DNA of 64,000 nt from Granulicatella elegans (GTDB lineage Bacteria; Bacillota; Bacilli; Lactobacillales; Aerococcaceae). Position 1 is the stretch's first letter. Each line of letters starts with the position of its first letter. Below the pieces are notes generated by a model that was not told the DNA's origin, made no database searches, and saw only the letters and a list, made by a program, of their open reading frames with translations. Positions 1 to 9,488 of this stretch are shown here, piece after piece. The stretch covers positions 186,001 through 250,000 of the forward strand of contig NZ_CP085953.1 in the NCBI RefSeq assembly GCF_020735385.1. Reading direction: 5' to 3'. The position numbers and the translations under genes are program-made.

Positions 1-580
1 CTAGTCCGCTATTTGTCTTAACGACTACTTTTCCTTCTTCATCTCGTGTTAAGGTTACTTTTTCTTGTTGGATATTTGCTCCATTTTGTTTTGCTAAATG
101 TAATTGCTGTTCAACTAAAAGTTTCCCATCGACTCTTCCACCACCAGAACAATGAATCGCTCCGTGAGTTCCGTTCCATCCTGGAACATAAGAGGAGATG
201 CTTTCAACTTCAATTTTCGTTAAGGTTCCAATTCTTTCCTCTTCTTTCCTTCTTTCAGCAGCAATTTTTTCTAGTTTTTCTAATAATTCAGGAGTCTTTT
301 TAAACACTAGCGCTCCTACTTGTTCATACGGCAATTGAGTCACACCATCTGCTTCTAGTTGTGCCATTAATTCTGGATAGTAAGAAGCTCCTCTTGCGGT
401 TAATCGATACCAATCTTTATTTCTTCTTTGAGATAACCACGGGCAAATAATACCTGCTGCAGCTTTCGTAGCTTGCCCAACTCCGTCATCATAGACAACT
501 AATTCTACTTCTAGATTTTTCGATAATTGATAAGCAGCTGTTGCCCCCACAATTCCTGCTCCAATAATTGCAATTCTCAT
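1..580 (-). CDS. FAD-dependent oxidoreductase, D-amino acid oxidase family (partial)
   Basis: This is the N-terminal part, about 193 residues, of a DAO-family flavoprotein; the gene runs off the left edge of the window. The protein opens with MRIAIIGAGIVGATAAYQL, the Rossmann GxGxxG dinucleotide-binding motif for FAD. A later GATKAAAGIICPW-like stretch around residue 45 matches the usual second FAD contact of glycine/D-amino acid oxidases. The ATG at 580 has a GGAGG 7 bases upstream that lies just after the amidase stop at 593, so the two genes are probably co-transcribed. The family oxidises amines or amino acids; the substrate cannot be read from this fragment. Confidence 0.8.
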   Translation of the reverse strand, partial: MRIAIIGAGIVGATAAYQLSKNLEVELVVYDDGVGQATKAAAGIICPWLSQRRNKDWYRLTARGASYYPELMAQLEADGVTQLPYEQVGALVFKKTPELLEKLEKIAAERRKEEERIGTLTKIEVESISSYVPGWNGTHGAIHCSGGGRVDGKLLVEQQLHLAKQNGANIQQEKVTLTRDEEGKVVVKTNSGL

Positions 581-592
581 CCTATTTCCTCC

Positions 593-2047
593 TTAATCTT
601 TTCGATTCCATTGATGTTCTTGTTCAAAAACTTCTGCAATTTGTAATAATAAATCTTCTCGTCCTTTTGCAGCCATCACTTGTACTCCAACAGGCAATCC
701 TTCTCGTGTACAATATATCGGAAGACTAATCGCTGGTTGTCCAGTAATATTCGCTAATTGCGTAAAGGGTGTTAATTCCAATGTTTTTTCAAACATTTTC
801 CAAATAATTTCTTGCTGTTCTGTTACTGAAAATTGTTCGATAGACTCTAACGCCTCTCTAATAGATTCCCTCATTGGATACTGATCATGTTTTGGAGCGA
901 CATCATTCACACATGGTGTTAAGAGTAAATCATATTCTTCATGACACTCTTGCATTATTTTTGTCCAATAATCCCATTGGCTCAATGCTTGACTATACTC
1001 TTTTGCTAATATATGTTGCCCTGATTGATAAATACCCCATGTCATTAATTCCATATCTTCTTTTGTAAGTGGACGTTGTACCATTTTTTCAATTCCGTCC
1101 ATCATCGCAGCTGTTTCCACACTATTCATCACATAGTAATTTTTCATTACTTCGATACCATCTACTGGCCATTGAATTTTTTCAATAGAATGTCCTTTTT
1201 CTTGTAAAAAGTTTACCGTTCGATTTAAAGCATTTTTTGCCGAATCTGCGACCCTATTTCCAATCGGTGAATCTTCTATGACGGCAATTTTTAGTGGTCG
1301 ATCAACGGAGGCATAAAGTTGCTGTTTCGATAATTTTGGTAGTATAAACGGACTTTCCATTTGTTCTACTTGCAACACTTCTAATAAATTTCTTGTATCA
1401 CGAACCGTTTTCGTTAAGGCAAAATTCACCGAAGCTCCTTGCCAGCCACGATAGCCATTTGGACCAACAGGTATTCTACCACGACTTGGCTTCAATCCAA
1501 TCAAACCAGTAAAACTAGCTGGTATTCGAATGGATCCTCCACCATCACTTGCCATCGCAATTGGAACCATCCCACTCGCCACTGCACTTGCAGCACCACC
1601 ACTTGACCCACCGGCATTACGACTAACATCATAAGGGTTTGAAGTGACACCACATAAACTAGGTTCTGTCATATTTTTAAATCCAAATTCTGGTGTGTTT
1701 GTTCGACCAATAATAACAAAGCCTGCTTCTTCTAATTTAGTGACTAATATATCTTGATGTGTTTGAAGGATATTTTTAAATAAATGTGAACCAGCAGTAG
1801 AAGGTTCTCCCTTTTGACATTGCCCTAAATCTTTCAACAACAAAGGAACTCCTGCAAATGGCTGATTACTAAAATTGCGTGTTCGAGCTTCTTTTAATGC
1901 TCTTTCTTCTTGCAAATGCACAACTGCATTAAGTGTTGGATTCAATTGTTTTACTTTATACAAGGCATCTTGAACTAATTCTACAGAAGAAACTTCACCA
2001 TTTCGAACTGCTTGCGCCATCGCTGTTGCATCTTTAAAATCTTGCAT
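593..2047 (-). CDS. Amidase signature family protein
   Basis: The product of about 484 residues is an amidase of the GatA/AS family, which hydrolyses carboxamides with a Ser-cisSer-Lys triad. The signature [14 protein letters not shown] followed by [12 protein letters not shown] is present near residues 145-180, and the catalytic Lys lies in LLLKDLGQ near residue 75. There is no signal peptide, so it is cytoplasmic. An in-frame ATG at 2065 exists, but a strong AAGGGGG sits just before the ATG at 2047, which I take as the start. There are no gatC or gatB neighbours, so a stand-alone amidase is more likely than the tRNA amidotransferase subunit. It is followed after 12 bases by the FAD oxidoreductase. 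The substrate is unknown. Confidence 0.85.
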   Translation of the reverse strand: MQDFKDATAMAQAVRNGEVSSVELVQDALYKVKQLNPTLNAVVHLQEERALKEARTRNFSNQPFAGVPLLLKDLGQCQKGEPSTAGSHLFKNILQTHQDILVTKLEEAGFVIIGRTNTPEFGFKNMTEPSLCGVTSNPYDVSRNAGGSSGGAASAVASGMVPIAMASDGGGSIRIPASFTGLIGLKPSRGRIPVGPNGYRGWQGASVNFALTKTVRDTRNLLEVLQVEQMESPFILPKLSKQQLYASVDRPLKIAVIEDSPIGNRVADSAKNALNRTVNFLQEKGHSIEKIQWPVDGIEVMKNYYVMNSVETAAMMDGIEKMVQRPLTKEDMELMTWGIYQSGQHILAKEYSQALSQWDYWTKIMQECHEEYDLLLTPCVNDVAPKHDQYPMRESIREALESIEQFSVTEQQEIIWKMFEKTLELTPFTQLANITGQPAISLPIYCTREGLPVGVQVMAAKGREDLLLQIAEVFEQEHQWNRKD

Positions 2048-2129
2048 GTTTATTCCCCCTTCCATTCACTCTTCTTTATTGTACACGCCCGTTTTCTATT
2101 CGTAAACTATTTGTCAGACAAACACAAAA

Positions 2130-2157
2130 AATAAGCTAGGCTTTCGCCTAGCTTATT
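2130..2157 (-). terminator. Rho-independent terminator after the distal PTS genes
   Basis: A perfect stem AATAAGCTAGGC with a short TTC-type loop is followed on the minus strand by a run of T. It ends the EIIB-EIIC-EIID operon just after the EIID stop. Confidence 0.85.
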
Positions 2158-2165
2158 ACAAAGAA

Positions 2166-3011
2166 CTAACCCCAGAATTTAACTCCTAGAACATGTCCTA
2201 CAAATGCTAATCCAATACCTAAAACTAATAATAGTCCGATACAGAATAATGGAGTACGTTTTTTCTTAGCTAATAAATAGTATAAGAATAAAGTAATTGC
2301 TAATGGAATTAATTTTGGTAATACACCATCTAAGATTGTTTGAATTACGATTGGTTTTTCACCATTTGCAATTTCAATACCTAATTTAGTTCCACCGTAT
2401 AAGCTTGTTAATGCCCCTACTACGAATACCCCTAAAATAGAAGCTGCACGTGTAAATTCTTTGGCATTTGCTGTAAAGATACCAATGGCATCAGTTCCTA
2501 AATCATAAGACCAGTGCATTAACCAATAACGAATAATAAATTGTGCTGCATTAAATACCGCTAGGAATAATAATGGTCCTGCAACACTACCTTTTAATGC
2601 AAAGTCAGAAGAAATACCTGCAACGATTGGTACTAAAGTGAACCAGAACAATGCATCCCCGATACCACCTAAAGGTCCCATCGCAGCAACACGTACTGCA
2701 CGAATCGTTTGAATATCTGCTTTATTTTGTTCTAGTGATAATACAATCCCCATAACAAATGTTACTAAGAATGGGTGAGTATTAAAGAATTCTAAGTTGT
2801 GTGACATAGATGCTGCTAAGTCATCTTTATCAGTATGGATTTTTTCTAATCCTGGTAAAATACCATATAACCAACCCGCTGCTTGCATACGTTCATAGTT
2901 GAAAGAAGATTGTAAAAAGATTGAACGCCATGCCATTTTATTTAATGTTGCTTTATCTAATTTAGGAGCAGGTGTTTGAACTTTATAAGAATCTGGAATA
3001 TTATATGCCAT
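2166..3011 (-). CDS. PTS mannose/GAG-family EIID component
   Basis: This 281-residue protein is the IID subunit of a mannose-family phosphotransferase permease; together with IIC it forms the membrane channel. The N-terminal region with WRSIFLQSSFNYERMQAAG and the GPLGGIGDALFW segment near residue 125 are typical of ManZ/AgaD proteins, and the C-terminus holds several membrane segments. The ATG at 3011 is preferred because GGAGGTGAAG precedes it; the longer form from 3029 would have no ribosome site. It overlaps the end of the EIIC gene by 11 bases. The substrate is probably a GAG-derived or amino sugar, inferred from the locus. Confidence 0.88.
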   Translation of the reverse strand: MAYNIPDSYKVQTPAPKLDKATLNKMAWRSIFLQSSFNYERMQAAGWLYGILPGLEKIHTDKDDLAASMSHNLEFFNTHPFLVTFVMGIVLSLEQNKADIQTIRAVRVAAMGPLGGIGDALFWFTLVPIVAGISSDFALKGSVAGPLLFLAVFNAAQFIIRYWLMHWSYDLGTDAIGIFTANAKEFTRAASILGVFVVGALTSLYGGTKLGIEIANGEKPIVIQTILDGVLPKLIPLAITLFLYYLLAKKKRTPLFCIGLLLVLGIGLAFVGHVLGVKFWG

Positions 3012-3810
3012 CTTCTTCACCTCCATCATAATTTACAACTGTTGCACCAGCAGATTTGAATTTTGTTTGGATTTGGAAATCCCAGTACGCAATTGCAAAA
3101 CCGATGAATGCTAATAATACTAATGCAGAACCTGCTAAGCTTGCACTTGCAGAAACGATGTTAGCTAACGCAAAACCTAAGAAATAGAATCCCCATAGTT
3201 CTTTAGAAACCATTACTTTAAGTAAAATAGCAAACCCTACAAAACGCATCATTCCACCTGCAGCACTTAAACCGCCCATGAACCATTCAGGAATTGATTT
3301 TGTAACAGCATCCCCAATACTTTGTCCACCGATAAAGAATAATACAACTACAAGACCAAACACAGCCCCTAAAGCTGCCATTGCTAAATAATTTAATCTT
3401 TCAATCCCTTTTGGATTTGCTTCATGTGCATAACCATCTGCAACAGCCATCATAGGTGACATTAATGCAAAGATTAAAGTAACTCCATATTGACCTAATA
3501 AAGCAAATGGTACTGCAGCCGCCACTGCAGCTGTTGGTTCTAATTTAAGGCTAATTGCTAAAACAGTAGCCATGATTCCCCCGATAACAGCATTAGGTGG
3601 TTGAGCTCCCCCAACTGGCATGTTACCGATTGTCATTAATTGATAAGTACCCCCAACGATCAAACCAGTTTGCAAGTCACCTAAAATAGCTCCGATAACA
3701 GGTCCCATTACGATTGGTTGGTAAAGAGATTCTAAGAAGCTAAATTGGTCAATTGCAGCTACAAACGTTACTAGGAATACTAATAAAATTTGAATAAAAC
3801 TTGCTTGCAT
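3001..3810 (-). CDS. PTS mannose/GAG-family EIIC component
   Basis: The product (about 269 residues) is a polytopic IIC permease subunit of the mannose-sorbose class. The GGTYQLMTIGNMPVGGAQPPN region near residue 60 is the conserved substrate-channel part of AgaC/ManY-type proteins. ATG codons at 3816 and 3810 are both in frame; AAGGAG lies only 3 bases before the first and 9 before the second, so I prefer 3810. It sits between EIIB (24 bases upstream) and EIID (overlapping), a normal IIB-IIC-IID order. The cognate IIA is not adjacent; the nearest is at 5324-5764. Confidence 0.87.
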   Translation of the reverse strand: MQASFIQILLVFLVTFVAAIDQFSFLESLYQPIVMGPVIGAILGDLQTGLIVGGTYQLMTIGNMPVGGAQPPNAVIGGIMATVLAISLKLEPTAAVAAAVPFALLGQYGVTLIFALMSPMMAVADGYAHEANPKGIERLNYLAMAALGAVFGLVVVLFFIGGQSIGDAVTKSIPEWFMGGLSAAGGMMRFVGFAILLKVMVSKELWGFYFLGFALANIVSASASLAGSALVLLAFIGFAIAYWDFQIQTKFKSAGATVVNYDGGEEDGI

Positions 3811-3834
3811 GTTCATTGACTCCTTTTTAATAAA

Positions 3835-4311
3835 TTATTGAAATAATTTCGAAACGTCTTCTTTTCCTTCGGTTGGAACTTTTTGAATTTCAAGTTCAAC
3901 TCCCAGTTCTTGCAATTTCTTAAATGCAGCTACATCTGCATCATCCACCGCAACCACACCAGCAACTTGACGTTTACCTTCCGCCATATGCATATTGCCG
4001 ATGTTCACTTTTTTAATCGGTACTCCTCCTTCCACTAATTTTAATACGTCTTGAGGATTTTCACAAATAATGAAAATCAACTGACGATCAGCCGCTTTTC
4101 CAATGACATTAATCGTTTTTTCAATTGTAAAATAACGAGTTTGTACACCAGATGGAGCAGCCATATCCATTAGCCCTTGACGCATCGGATCTGCTGCAAC
4201 TTTATCATTAGCAACTAATAATAAATTTGCCCCAATAAACGATGTCCATTGTGTTGCCACTTGGCCATGAATCATCCGATTGTCAATTCTAGTTAATAAA
4301 ATATTTGGCAT
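3835..4311 (-). CDS. PTS mannose/GAG-family EIIB component
   Basis: This cytoplasmic IIB subunit of 158 residues passes phosphate from IIA to the incoming sugar. The phosphorylatable His is His15 in RIDNRMIHGQVATQW, the family signature. The start at 4311 has AAAGGAGAAAG just upstream; the longer form from 4329 overlaps that ribosome site. The gene is first in an EIIB-EIIC-EIID unit and is separated from the upstream membrane-protein gene by 234 bases, which probably hold its own promoter. It is clearly diverged from the EIIB at 11106-11606. Confidence 0.88.
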   Translation of the reverse strand: MPNILLTRIDNRMIHGQVATQWTSFIGANLLLVANDKVAADPMRQGLMDMAAPSGVQTRYFTIEKTINVIGKAADRQLIFIICENPQDVLKLVEGGVPIKKVNIGNMHMAEGKRQVAGVVAVDDADVAAFKKLQELGVELEIQKVPTEGKEDVSKLFQ

Positions 4312-4545
4312 TCTTCTTTCTCCTTTCATTTTAGTACAGTGTCATTATAATCGATATCAGCACCTATTGGAAGAGCTTTCTTCGCTAATTTAAAAGAATT
4401 TTGATGTTTTATGAAAAAATATCTTATTTTTTATCATTTATCTGTTTTCCTCCGAAGAAATATATATTTTATGTTACAATTTTCCTAAAAACAAAAAATC
4501 CAAGCAGAATTTTTTCTTACTTGAATTTTTTATCTTCATTTATGA

Positions 4546-5031
4546 TTAAGATTTATTTCTGAATAAAGAATATGTTCCGCTAATAGTTACAACAATGCCA
4601 AATAAAATAACAATCATTCGATTTAAACTATCCTGCCCAATGAAAAAACTACAAATAATAATTCCAATCCCAATGGTACTAATTGATAAAAACTTTTCAA
4701 TTGAAACTGTCGTTGACACGGAAACTTTCCCTTCAAATCCCTCTATCGAAACTTGTTTTTTTACAAGATATTTTGGTAAAACACTTTTGAAATAGGCAAT
4801 CGTAGATAATGCATAAAATAAAATTGCTGATAAGCAACTTAACAAAATATTTTCTGGGAAAAAGCTATAAATCATAGCACCTATTGCAACAGCAATCACT
4901 ATGCGTTGTCTAAATGCATTGAAACGAGCTAAATCCTGCTTTGGAATATGATAAATAGATTTTAACATCGGAAGATAAAAATATTCTTTATCATCTAAAC
5001 CTTTATAAAATTCTCCTAAAAACTTTTTCAT
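4546..5031 (-). CDS. Small membrane protein of unknown function in the GAG locus
   Basis: I do not recognise this 161-residue protein. It has a polar N-terminus (MKKFLGEFYKGLDDKEYFY), then two hydrophobic hairpins: segments near residues 47-85 and 115-155. This suggests four membrane helices with a polar central loop rich in Val, Ser and Lys. Its ATG lies 11 bases after the YajC-like gene, so it is co-transcribed with EIIA and YajC. It may be an accessory part of the GAG permease, but this is only inference from position. Confidence 0.7.
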   Translation of the reverse strand: MKKFLGEFYKGLDDKEYFYLPMLKSIYHIPKQDLARFNAFRQRIVIAVAIGAMIYSFFPENILLSCLSAILFYALSTIAYFKSVLPKYLVKKQVSIEGFEGKVSVSTTVSIEKFLSISTIGIGIIICSFFIGQDSLNRMIVILFGIVVTISGTYSLFRNKS

Positions 5032-5042
5032 CTTCTCACCGC

Positions 5043-5321
5043 TTATAAAATCTCAGAAACACTATATCTAGAAACCGTAATCACTAATCCTTTAGCAATT
5101 TCTAATTCGATTTGATCATTCTCAATTTTTTTCACTGTGCCATAAATTCCATTTGCTGCCAATACACGTTTTCCAACTTTTAATTCTGAATGTAGTTTTT
5201 CAAAATATTGTTGCTGATGTTTCATATTTTTTCTCGAAAAGAAATAATAAATACCTAAAATAACTGCTATAAAAACAAGAAATGTTATTGAACTTCCAAA
5301 AATAATTTGTACTGTTTGCAT
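5043..5321 (-). CDS. yajC: YajC-family protein linked to the GAG PTS
   Basis: This 92-residue protein has one N-terminal membrane helix (residues 6-28) followed by a small beta domain with ELKVGKRVLAANGIYGTVKKI, the YajC signature. YajC is normally an accessory of the SecDF translocase. Here it is two bases after the EIIA gene and in the same operon as a membrane protein. YajC-like genes are known beside hyaluronate PTS genes in streptococci, so this may be a specialised paralogue and not the housekeeping copy. Confidence 0.8.
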   Translation of the reverse strand: MQTVQIIFGSSITFLVFIAVILGIYYFFSRKNMKHQQQYFEKLHSELKVGKRVLAANGIYGTVKKIENDQIELEIAKGLVITVSRYSVSEIL

Positions 5322-5323
5322 CC

Positions 5324-5764
5324 TTAAATCCCATCCTCATCTTCATCAATTATTTGTTCTTCTTTTGTTGATAATACTACATGTTGAATTCCTTCTTTAC
5401 CAGCACTTAAGCTTTGTGTTACTACCGCTTTTGCATCACTCGCAAATTCACGGAACATTGCAATTTCAATTAACATTGGTAAATTAGTCCCTACTACTAC
5501 TTCAACATTTTCGAGTGCTACTGAAGCCATCATAGCTGCTTTAAAAGGACTTCCTCCTAATAAATCTGCATAAACCACAATTCCATCTGTTGTTTCTTGT
5601 AATTCTTCCATTGCAGTTCGCATATTTTGTTCTAATGTTTCCATCGGTTCACTTTCACGAAATGGAACTACTTTAAACGCCTCTTGCTTCCCTGCAATCA
5701 TTTCTAATGCATGAGCTACACCAACTGCATACTCCCCATGTCCTGTTAAAATTAATCCAATCAT
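5324..5764 (-). CDS. PTS mannose/GAG-family EIIA component
   Basis: This 146-residue cytoplasmic protein is a IIA subunit of the mannose family. The active His is His9 in GLILTGHGEYAVG, and the YADLLGGSPFKAAMM segment near residue 67 is the conserved second loop. It is the only IIA in the window although two IIB-IIC-IID sets are present, so it may serve both. The start is well defined by GGGGGATACA upstream. The acidic C-terminal tail (EEQIIDEDEDG) is common in this class. Confidence 0.9.
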   Translation of the reverse strand: MIGLILTGHGEYAVGVAHALEMIAGKQEAFKVVPFRESEPMETLEQNMRTAMEELQETTDGIVVYADLLGGSPFKAAMMASVALENVEVVVGTNLPMLIEIAMFREFASDAKAVVTQSLSAGKEGIQHVVLSTKEEQIIDEDEDGI

Positions 5765-5828
5765 TGTATCCCCCCTAATATATTATACTTATATACTAGT
5801 CTAGGTTTTAATAAAATACAAGAAGAAA

Positions 5829-5842
5829 TTCAAACGTTTTCA
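5829..5842. promoter_or_regulatory. Candidate CcpA cre site before the EIIA operon
   Basis: TTCAAACGTTTTCA is a near-palindrome that fits the 3' half of the catabolite-response consensus well and the 5' half poorly. It lies 65 bases upstream of the EIIA start, where carbon catabolite control of a sugar permease would be expected. Confidence 0.35.
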
Positions 5843-5864
5843 ACCATCCACAATAATATAAAAA

Positions 5865-5897
5865 TGTGGATGAAAAACCTAATGTTCTTCATCCACA
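5865..5897 (-). terminator. Terminator after kdgK
   Basis: The arms TGTGGATGAA and TTCATCCACA flank a 13-base loop, with a T-rich run on both sides. It ends the PL8-to-KdgK gene series and separates it from the EIIA unit. Confidence 0.8.
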
Positions 5898-5931
5898 AAA
5901 AATAATTTCAAATATATTTATTTTGCTATCA

Positions 5932-6936
5932 TCAACGTAAAATACGGCCTGTTTTATTTTTCATAAAATTAAAAATTTCTTCCTCATCAAACTGATTCCA
6001 ATCACCAAAAACTGTATGTTTTAGAACTGAACTAGCAGTGCCAAAATCAACAATTTTTTGGCTATCCCACCCTTTTAATATTCCGTTTAAAATTCCTGCT
6101 GAAAAAGCATCTCCCCCTCCAACACGATCAATTACAGGGTTTATATCGTATAATTTAGACTCTACAAATTTTCCTTCCTCTCCCATAAAGAAACCTTGCA
6201 ACTCATGATGATTCGTAGAATTTATATTTCTTTTTGTTGAGTAAAGTACTTTAATATTTGGATATTTTACCTGAATACGTTTATAAATTTCTTTTAACGA
6301 AACAATTTCGCCTTCACTTGTAACCTTTAAAAAATGAATAGCATCTAATTTAGCTGCTGAAAGAATGTCTACATATGGAAAAATTTTTTGTAAAAAATTA
6401 TATGCTCTTTCATATCCCCACAAGCTACTTCTATAATTTATATCAAAACTGACTAAACAGCCGTATTTTTTTGCTTTTTCAACAATTTCTAGTGTCCAAA
6501 TTTCCCATTTTTTAGAAAGTGTTGGTAGTATACCAGAAATATGTACTAAATCAACATTTTGGAAAATCTTATCAAAATCCCAACAAAGTTCTTCAAGCAT
6601 TGCAATACTAGAAAAAGTACGATCATATAACACCTTAGAACCTCTAACTGAATTTCCTTGTTCTAAAAAATACGTGCCTAATCTTCCATTTCTTTGAAAA
6701 ATTTCTTTTATATTTACACCATACGAATTCAACCTAGAAATCACTGCATCACTAAGTGGATTTTGTGAAGGGAGAACAGATGCTACTGAAACAGTATGTC
6801 CAAATTGAGACAAAGAAATTCCAACATTTGTTTCAGCTCCACCATAACAAACTCTAAAATTATCTGAATGTTTAATTCTAACATCCTCATAAGTTGATAA
6901 TCGTAACAAAATTTCACCTAAAGTGACTACTCTCAT
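5932..6936 (-). CDS. kdgK: 2-keto-3-deoxygluconate kinase (PfkB family)
   Basis: The 334-residue protein is a PfkB/ribokinase-family sugar kinase that phosphorylates 2-keto-3-deoxygluconate to KDPG in the uronate branch of GAG breakdown. The N-terminal GGAETNVGISLSQFG motif near residue 31 and the C-terminal GGGDAFSAGIL with the catalytic Asp near residue 275 are intact. It follows the KDPG aldolase gene by 43 bases and is followed by a strong terminator. The function is assigned from family plus context; other PfkB substrates cannot be excluded by sequence alone. Confidence 0.87.
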   Translation of the reverse strand: MRVVTLGEILLRLSTYEDVRIKHSDNFRVCYGGAETNVGISLSQFGHTVSVASVLPSQNPLSDAVISRLNSYGVNIKEIFQRNGRLGTYFLEQGNSVRGSKVLYDRTFSSIAMLEELCWDFDKIFQNVDLVHISGILPTLSKKWEIWTLEIVEKAKKYGCLVSFDINYRSSLWGYERAYNFLQKIFPYVDILSAAKLDAIHFLKVTSEGEIVSLKEIYKRIQVKYPNIKVLYSTKRNINSTNHHELQGFFMGEEGKFVESKLYDINPVIDRVGGGDAFSAGILNGILKGWDSQKIVDFGTASSVLKHTVFGDWNQFDEEEIFNFMKNKTGRILR

Positions 6937-6979
6937 TCTTAAACCTCTTTTACTATTTATTATTTATAAATGAATCTTA

Positions 6980-7606
6980 TCAATTCAAAGCTTGTACAAA
7001 TTCTTTTGCAATATTTGTTACACTTTCATAACCTTCAGAAGCAACTTTTGCACTTAAAGCACTACCTACACCTACTGCAACTGCTCCTTTATTCTTCCAT
7101 TCTTTAATATTCGATAAAGAAACTCCTCCTGAAGGCATTAACTCAACATTTGGAATTGGTCCATGAATATCTTTAATAAATGAAGGACCCAACACACCTC
7201 CAGGAAACAATTTAATAATCTTTGCTCCCCCATTCATCGCTCGAACGATTTCAGTTGTTGTTGCACACCCAGGAAAATAGTAAACATGTGCATCTTCTGC
7301 TAACTCTTGAATTGAAGGATCATAATGAGGACTTACTAAAAATTCTGCACCTGATGAAATAGCCTCTTTTGCTAATTCTACATTCATAATCGTCCCTGCT
7401 CCAATAACAATTCCTGTGTTATTTGAATATATTTTTTTCAATTCACCAATTGCTTTAGAAGCATCCGGTGTTGTATACGTGACTTCAATATTTTTAATAC
7501 CACCTAAAATAGAATGTTTTGAAATTTCTATTGCATCTTCCGCTGAAGCTCCACGGATAACTGCAAAAATATAGTTATCTTTTAACTGTTCTAATACATT
7601 TACCAT
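6980..7606 (-). CDS. kdgA: KDPG/KHG aldolase
   Basis: This 208-residue cytoplasmic enzyme splits 2-keto-3-deoxy-6-phosphogluconate into pyruvate and glyceraldehyde 3-phosphate. The Schiff-base Lys lies in AKIIKLFPGG near residue 133, and the catalytic Glu in IEVTYTTPDA near residue 40. GAGTIMN and SGGVSLSN are the other class I aldolase signatures. The length is normal. It lies between the heparinase-family gene and kdgK in one transcription unit. Confidence 0.92.
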   Translation of the reverse strand: MVNVLEQLKDNYIFAVIRGASAEDAIEISKHSILGGIKNIEVTYTTPDASKAIGELKKIYSNNTGIVIGAGTIMNVELAKEAISSGAEFLVSPHYDPSIQELAEDAHVYYFPGCATTTEIVRAMNGGAKIIKLFPGGVLGPSFIKDIHGPIPNVELMPSGGVSLSNIKEWKNKGAVAVGVGSALSAKVASEGYESVTNIAKEFVQALN

Positions 7607-7624
7607 AACTTTCTCCTTTAAAAT

Positions 7625-9478
7625 TTACATCAAACGAAATATCTTTCCATCTTTCCTAACATTTAATTTTCCATATAAGATTTCTCCATCTGCGTCTTTT
7701 ATATACTTTAGACCATTACTAATATCTTCTGGTGAATAATAAACCATTAACTCTCCATTTCCTTTCGTACATTGAATCTTTATACCTTGCAATTCTTCCT
7801 GAACATCTTGTCGTCTAATTTCTTCTTGTTTTACGGAATACGTTTCTGCCGAAATACAAGTAACTAATGGAGTAATTGAACTTTTTATTTTCAAACGTGT
7901 TCCTTTTTCTAAAGTATTATACCTTCTAGAATAAGAAATAGTATCTACACCCATTTCACCATTTGTCCAAAAGTTAAAATCTAAGTTCTTTATTGTTGGA
8001 ACGATAAATGTCTGATATATCAAATCTTCTTTCTTCGTTTCATCAATGATAACCATAACTTTTTTATTGCTATCGATTATAATTTTACGAATAATTATTC
8101 TTTTATCTATATCACTTGAAATATTAGTTGGAACTTCCCATTGACATTCAAAACAATATAGAGAATCTTCTTTTACTGCAGTCATTGAGAGTATTTTTGG
8201 GACCCAATTATAACTCCAAGAACTCTTAATTGATGGATAGGTTCCTCCTTCTATTTGCACTGAATTTTGCATCATTTCAGATTTTAAAATATTTCGTAAC
8301 TCACACTCCTTATAAGTATAGCGCCCCGCGAATGTCATCATTTGAACACCATCAAATTCTAAACTGAATGCCCCTTGAGATGAATGACCGTGAGAGCTTC
8401 CATGAAGCCCACCAAAAAAACTAAAATAAATATCCTCACGTTTAATCACAGCTAATCCTGCTACATTATCAAAAAAGAATTCATCAAAGTACACTTTGTG
8501 TGATTTCAAAAATCTTTTTCCAGAAAACAGTATTCCTATTTCATAACTTGTACAATCACTATCAAAACCTAGTAGATTATAATAAGAATATATCCATGAA
8601 AAATCCACTGTATCACTATCATTCAATGCTAATAAATATTGATTATCATTTGATAAATAATGAGCAGCATGTATCGGTTTTATTAGTATATCTTTCCAAA
8701 TTTTTACTTCCTCATTCTCTAAATAAGATGTGAGCTGATATAAATATGCATAACACATCGTAACTTGATGATGGTACAACGGACTTTGTTCCCAGTGAAT
8801 TCCCTTTTTAGTAAATTGAATGTTTGCTTGTTTTAATAGAATTTCCTTCGCCCATTTAAAACTTTCAGAATCTTCAGCATCTAAATATAAAAAAGACAAT
8901 ATTCCACTAACAGCTAATACACCCCAATTACTAAGAATATGCTTTTCTAAAAAATGAGATTGAATATACTCAACATGTTTTTTCATAGAATTATAAATAC
9001 GTTTTTTTTCAATTTCATTCAATTTATCTATAGGAAGATATGTTAAACTTTTTATCCAATTCATTAAACGAATACCTGCATCCAAAATTCTCCATGAAGA
9101 TTCTTGGTGAACATACTCTTCTTCATTTATAGAAATAAAATCAAAAATAATATCTTTCCATTTTTCAAAATATTTCAATTCATGTGTAATATAATAAGCC
9201 ATCGCTAAATCAACTAAATAACCTTGACGATTTAACATAAAAATCCATTCCATATCATCGTTTGGAGTTTTATTCCATTTATATTCATGAAATGAATATT
9301 TTTCGAAACAAGTTTCCATATCCATTGCATTGTCATAATAAACTAGATCACGGTCTGTTAAATCATTAACTTTAGAAAAAAGTTCAAGTAGAAAACTACT
9401 TGAACTTTCCCTTATTGTTTTAATTGTATTTTTTTCTAACCAGAATCTAGTTTGATAAAGTTTTATTTTATCAAACAT
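7625..9478 (-). CDS. Heparinase II/III-family polysaccharide lyase, cytoplasmic
   Basis: The 617-residue protein has an alpha/alpha-toroid N-terminal half and a beta-rich C-terminal half of the heparinase II/III type. The motif GGLHGSSHGHSSQGAFSLEF near residue 360 carries the conserved His residues. There is no signal peptide, so it acts inside the cell, probably on unsaturated GAG oligosaccharides brought in by the PTS. Similar genes sit in streptococcal hyaluronate loci. It lies 10 bases after EIID and 18 before kdgA, so it is within the operon. The exact substrate (hyaluronate, chondroitin or heparan fragments) is not readable. Confidence 0.85.
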   Translation of the reverse strand: MFDKIKLYQTRFWLEKNTIKTIRESSSSFLLELFSKVNDLTDRDLVYYDNAMDMETCFEKYSFHEYKWNKTPNDDMEWIFMLNRQGYLVDLAMAYYITHELKYFEKWKDIIFDFISINEEEYVHQESSWRILDAGIRLMNWIKSLTYLPIDKLNEIEKKRIYNSMKKHVEYIQSHFLEKHILSNWGVLAVSGILSFLYLDAEDSESFKWAKEILLKQANIQFTKKGIHWEQSPLYHHQVTMCYAYLYQLTSYLENEEVKIWKDILIKPIHAAHYLSNDNQYLLALNDSDTVDFSWIYSYYNLLGFDSDCTSYEIGILFSGKRFLKSHKVYFDEFFFDNVAGLAVIKREDIYFSFFGGLHGSSHGHSSQGAFSLEFDGVQMMTFAGRYTYKECELRNILKSEMMQNSVQIEGGTYPSIKSSWSYNWVPKILSMTAVKEDSLYCFECQWEVPTNISSDIDKRIIIRKIIIDSNKKVMVIIDETKKEDLIYQTFIVPTIKNLDFNFWTNGEMGVDTISYSRRYNTLEKGTRLKIKSSITPLVTCISAETYSVKQEEIRRQDVQEELQGIKIQCTKGNGELMVYYSPEDISNGLKYIKDADGEILYGKLNVRKDGKIFRLM

Positions 9479-9488
9479 ATTTTCACCT

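Noticed and set aside
3001-3816. Mannose or glucose as the substrate of the second PTS set
   Set aside because: The genes resemble GAG or amino-sugar members and lie in the GAG locus; family resemblance alone does not allow a mannose call.
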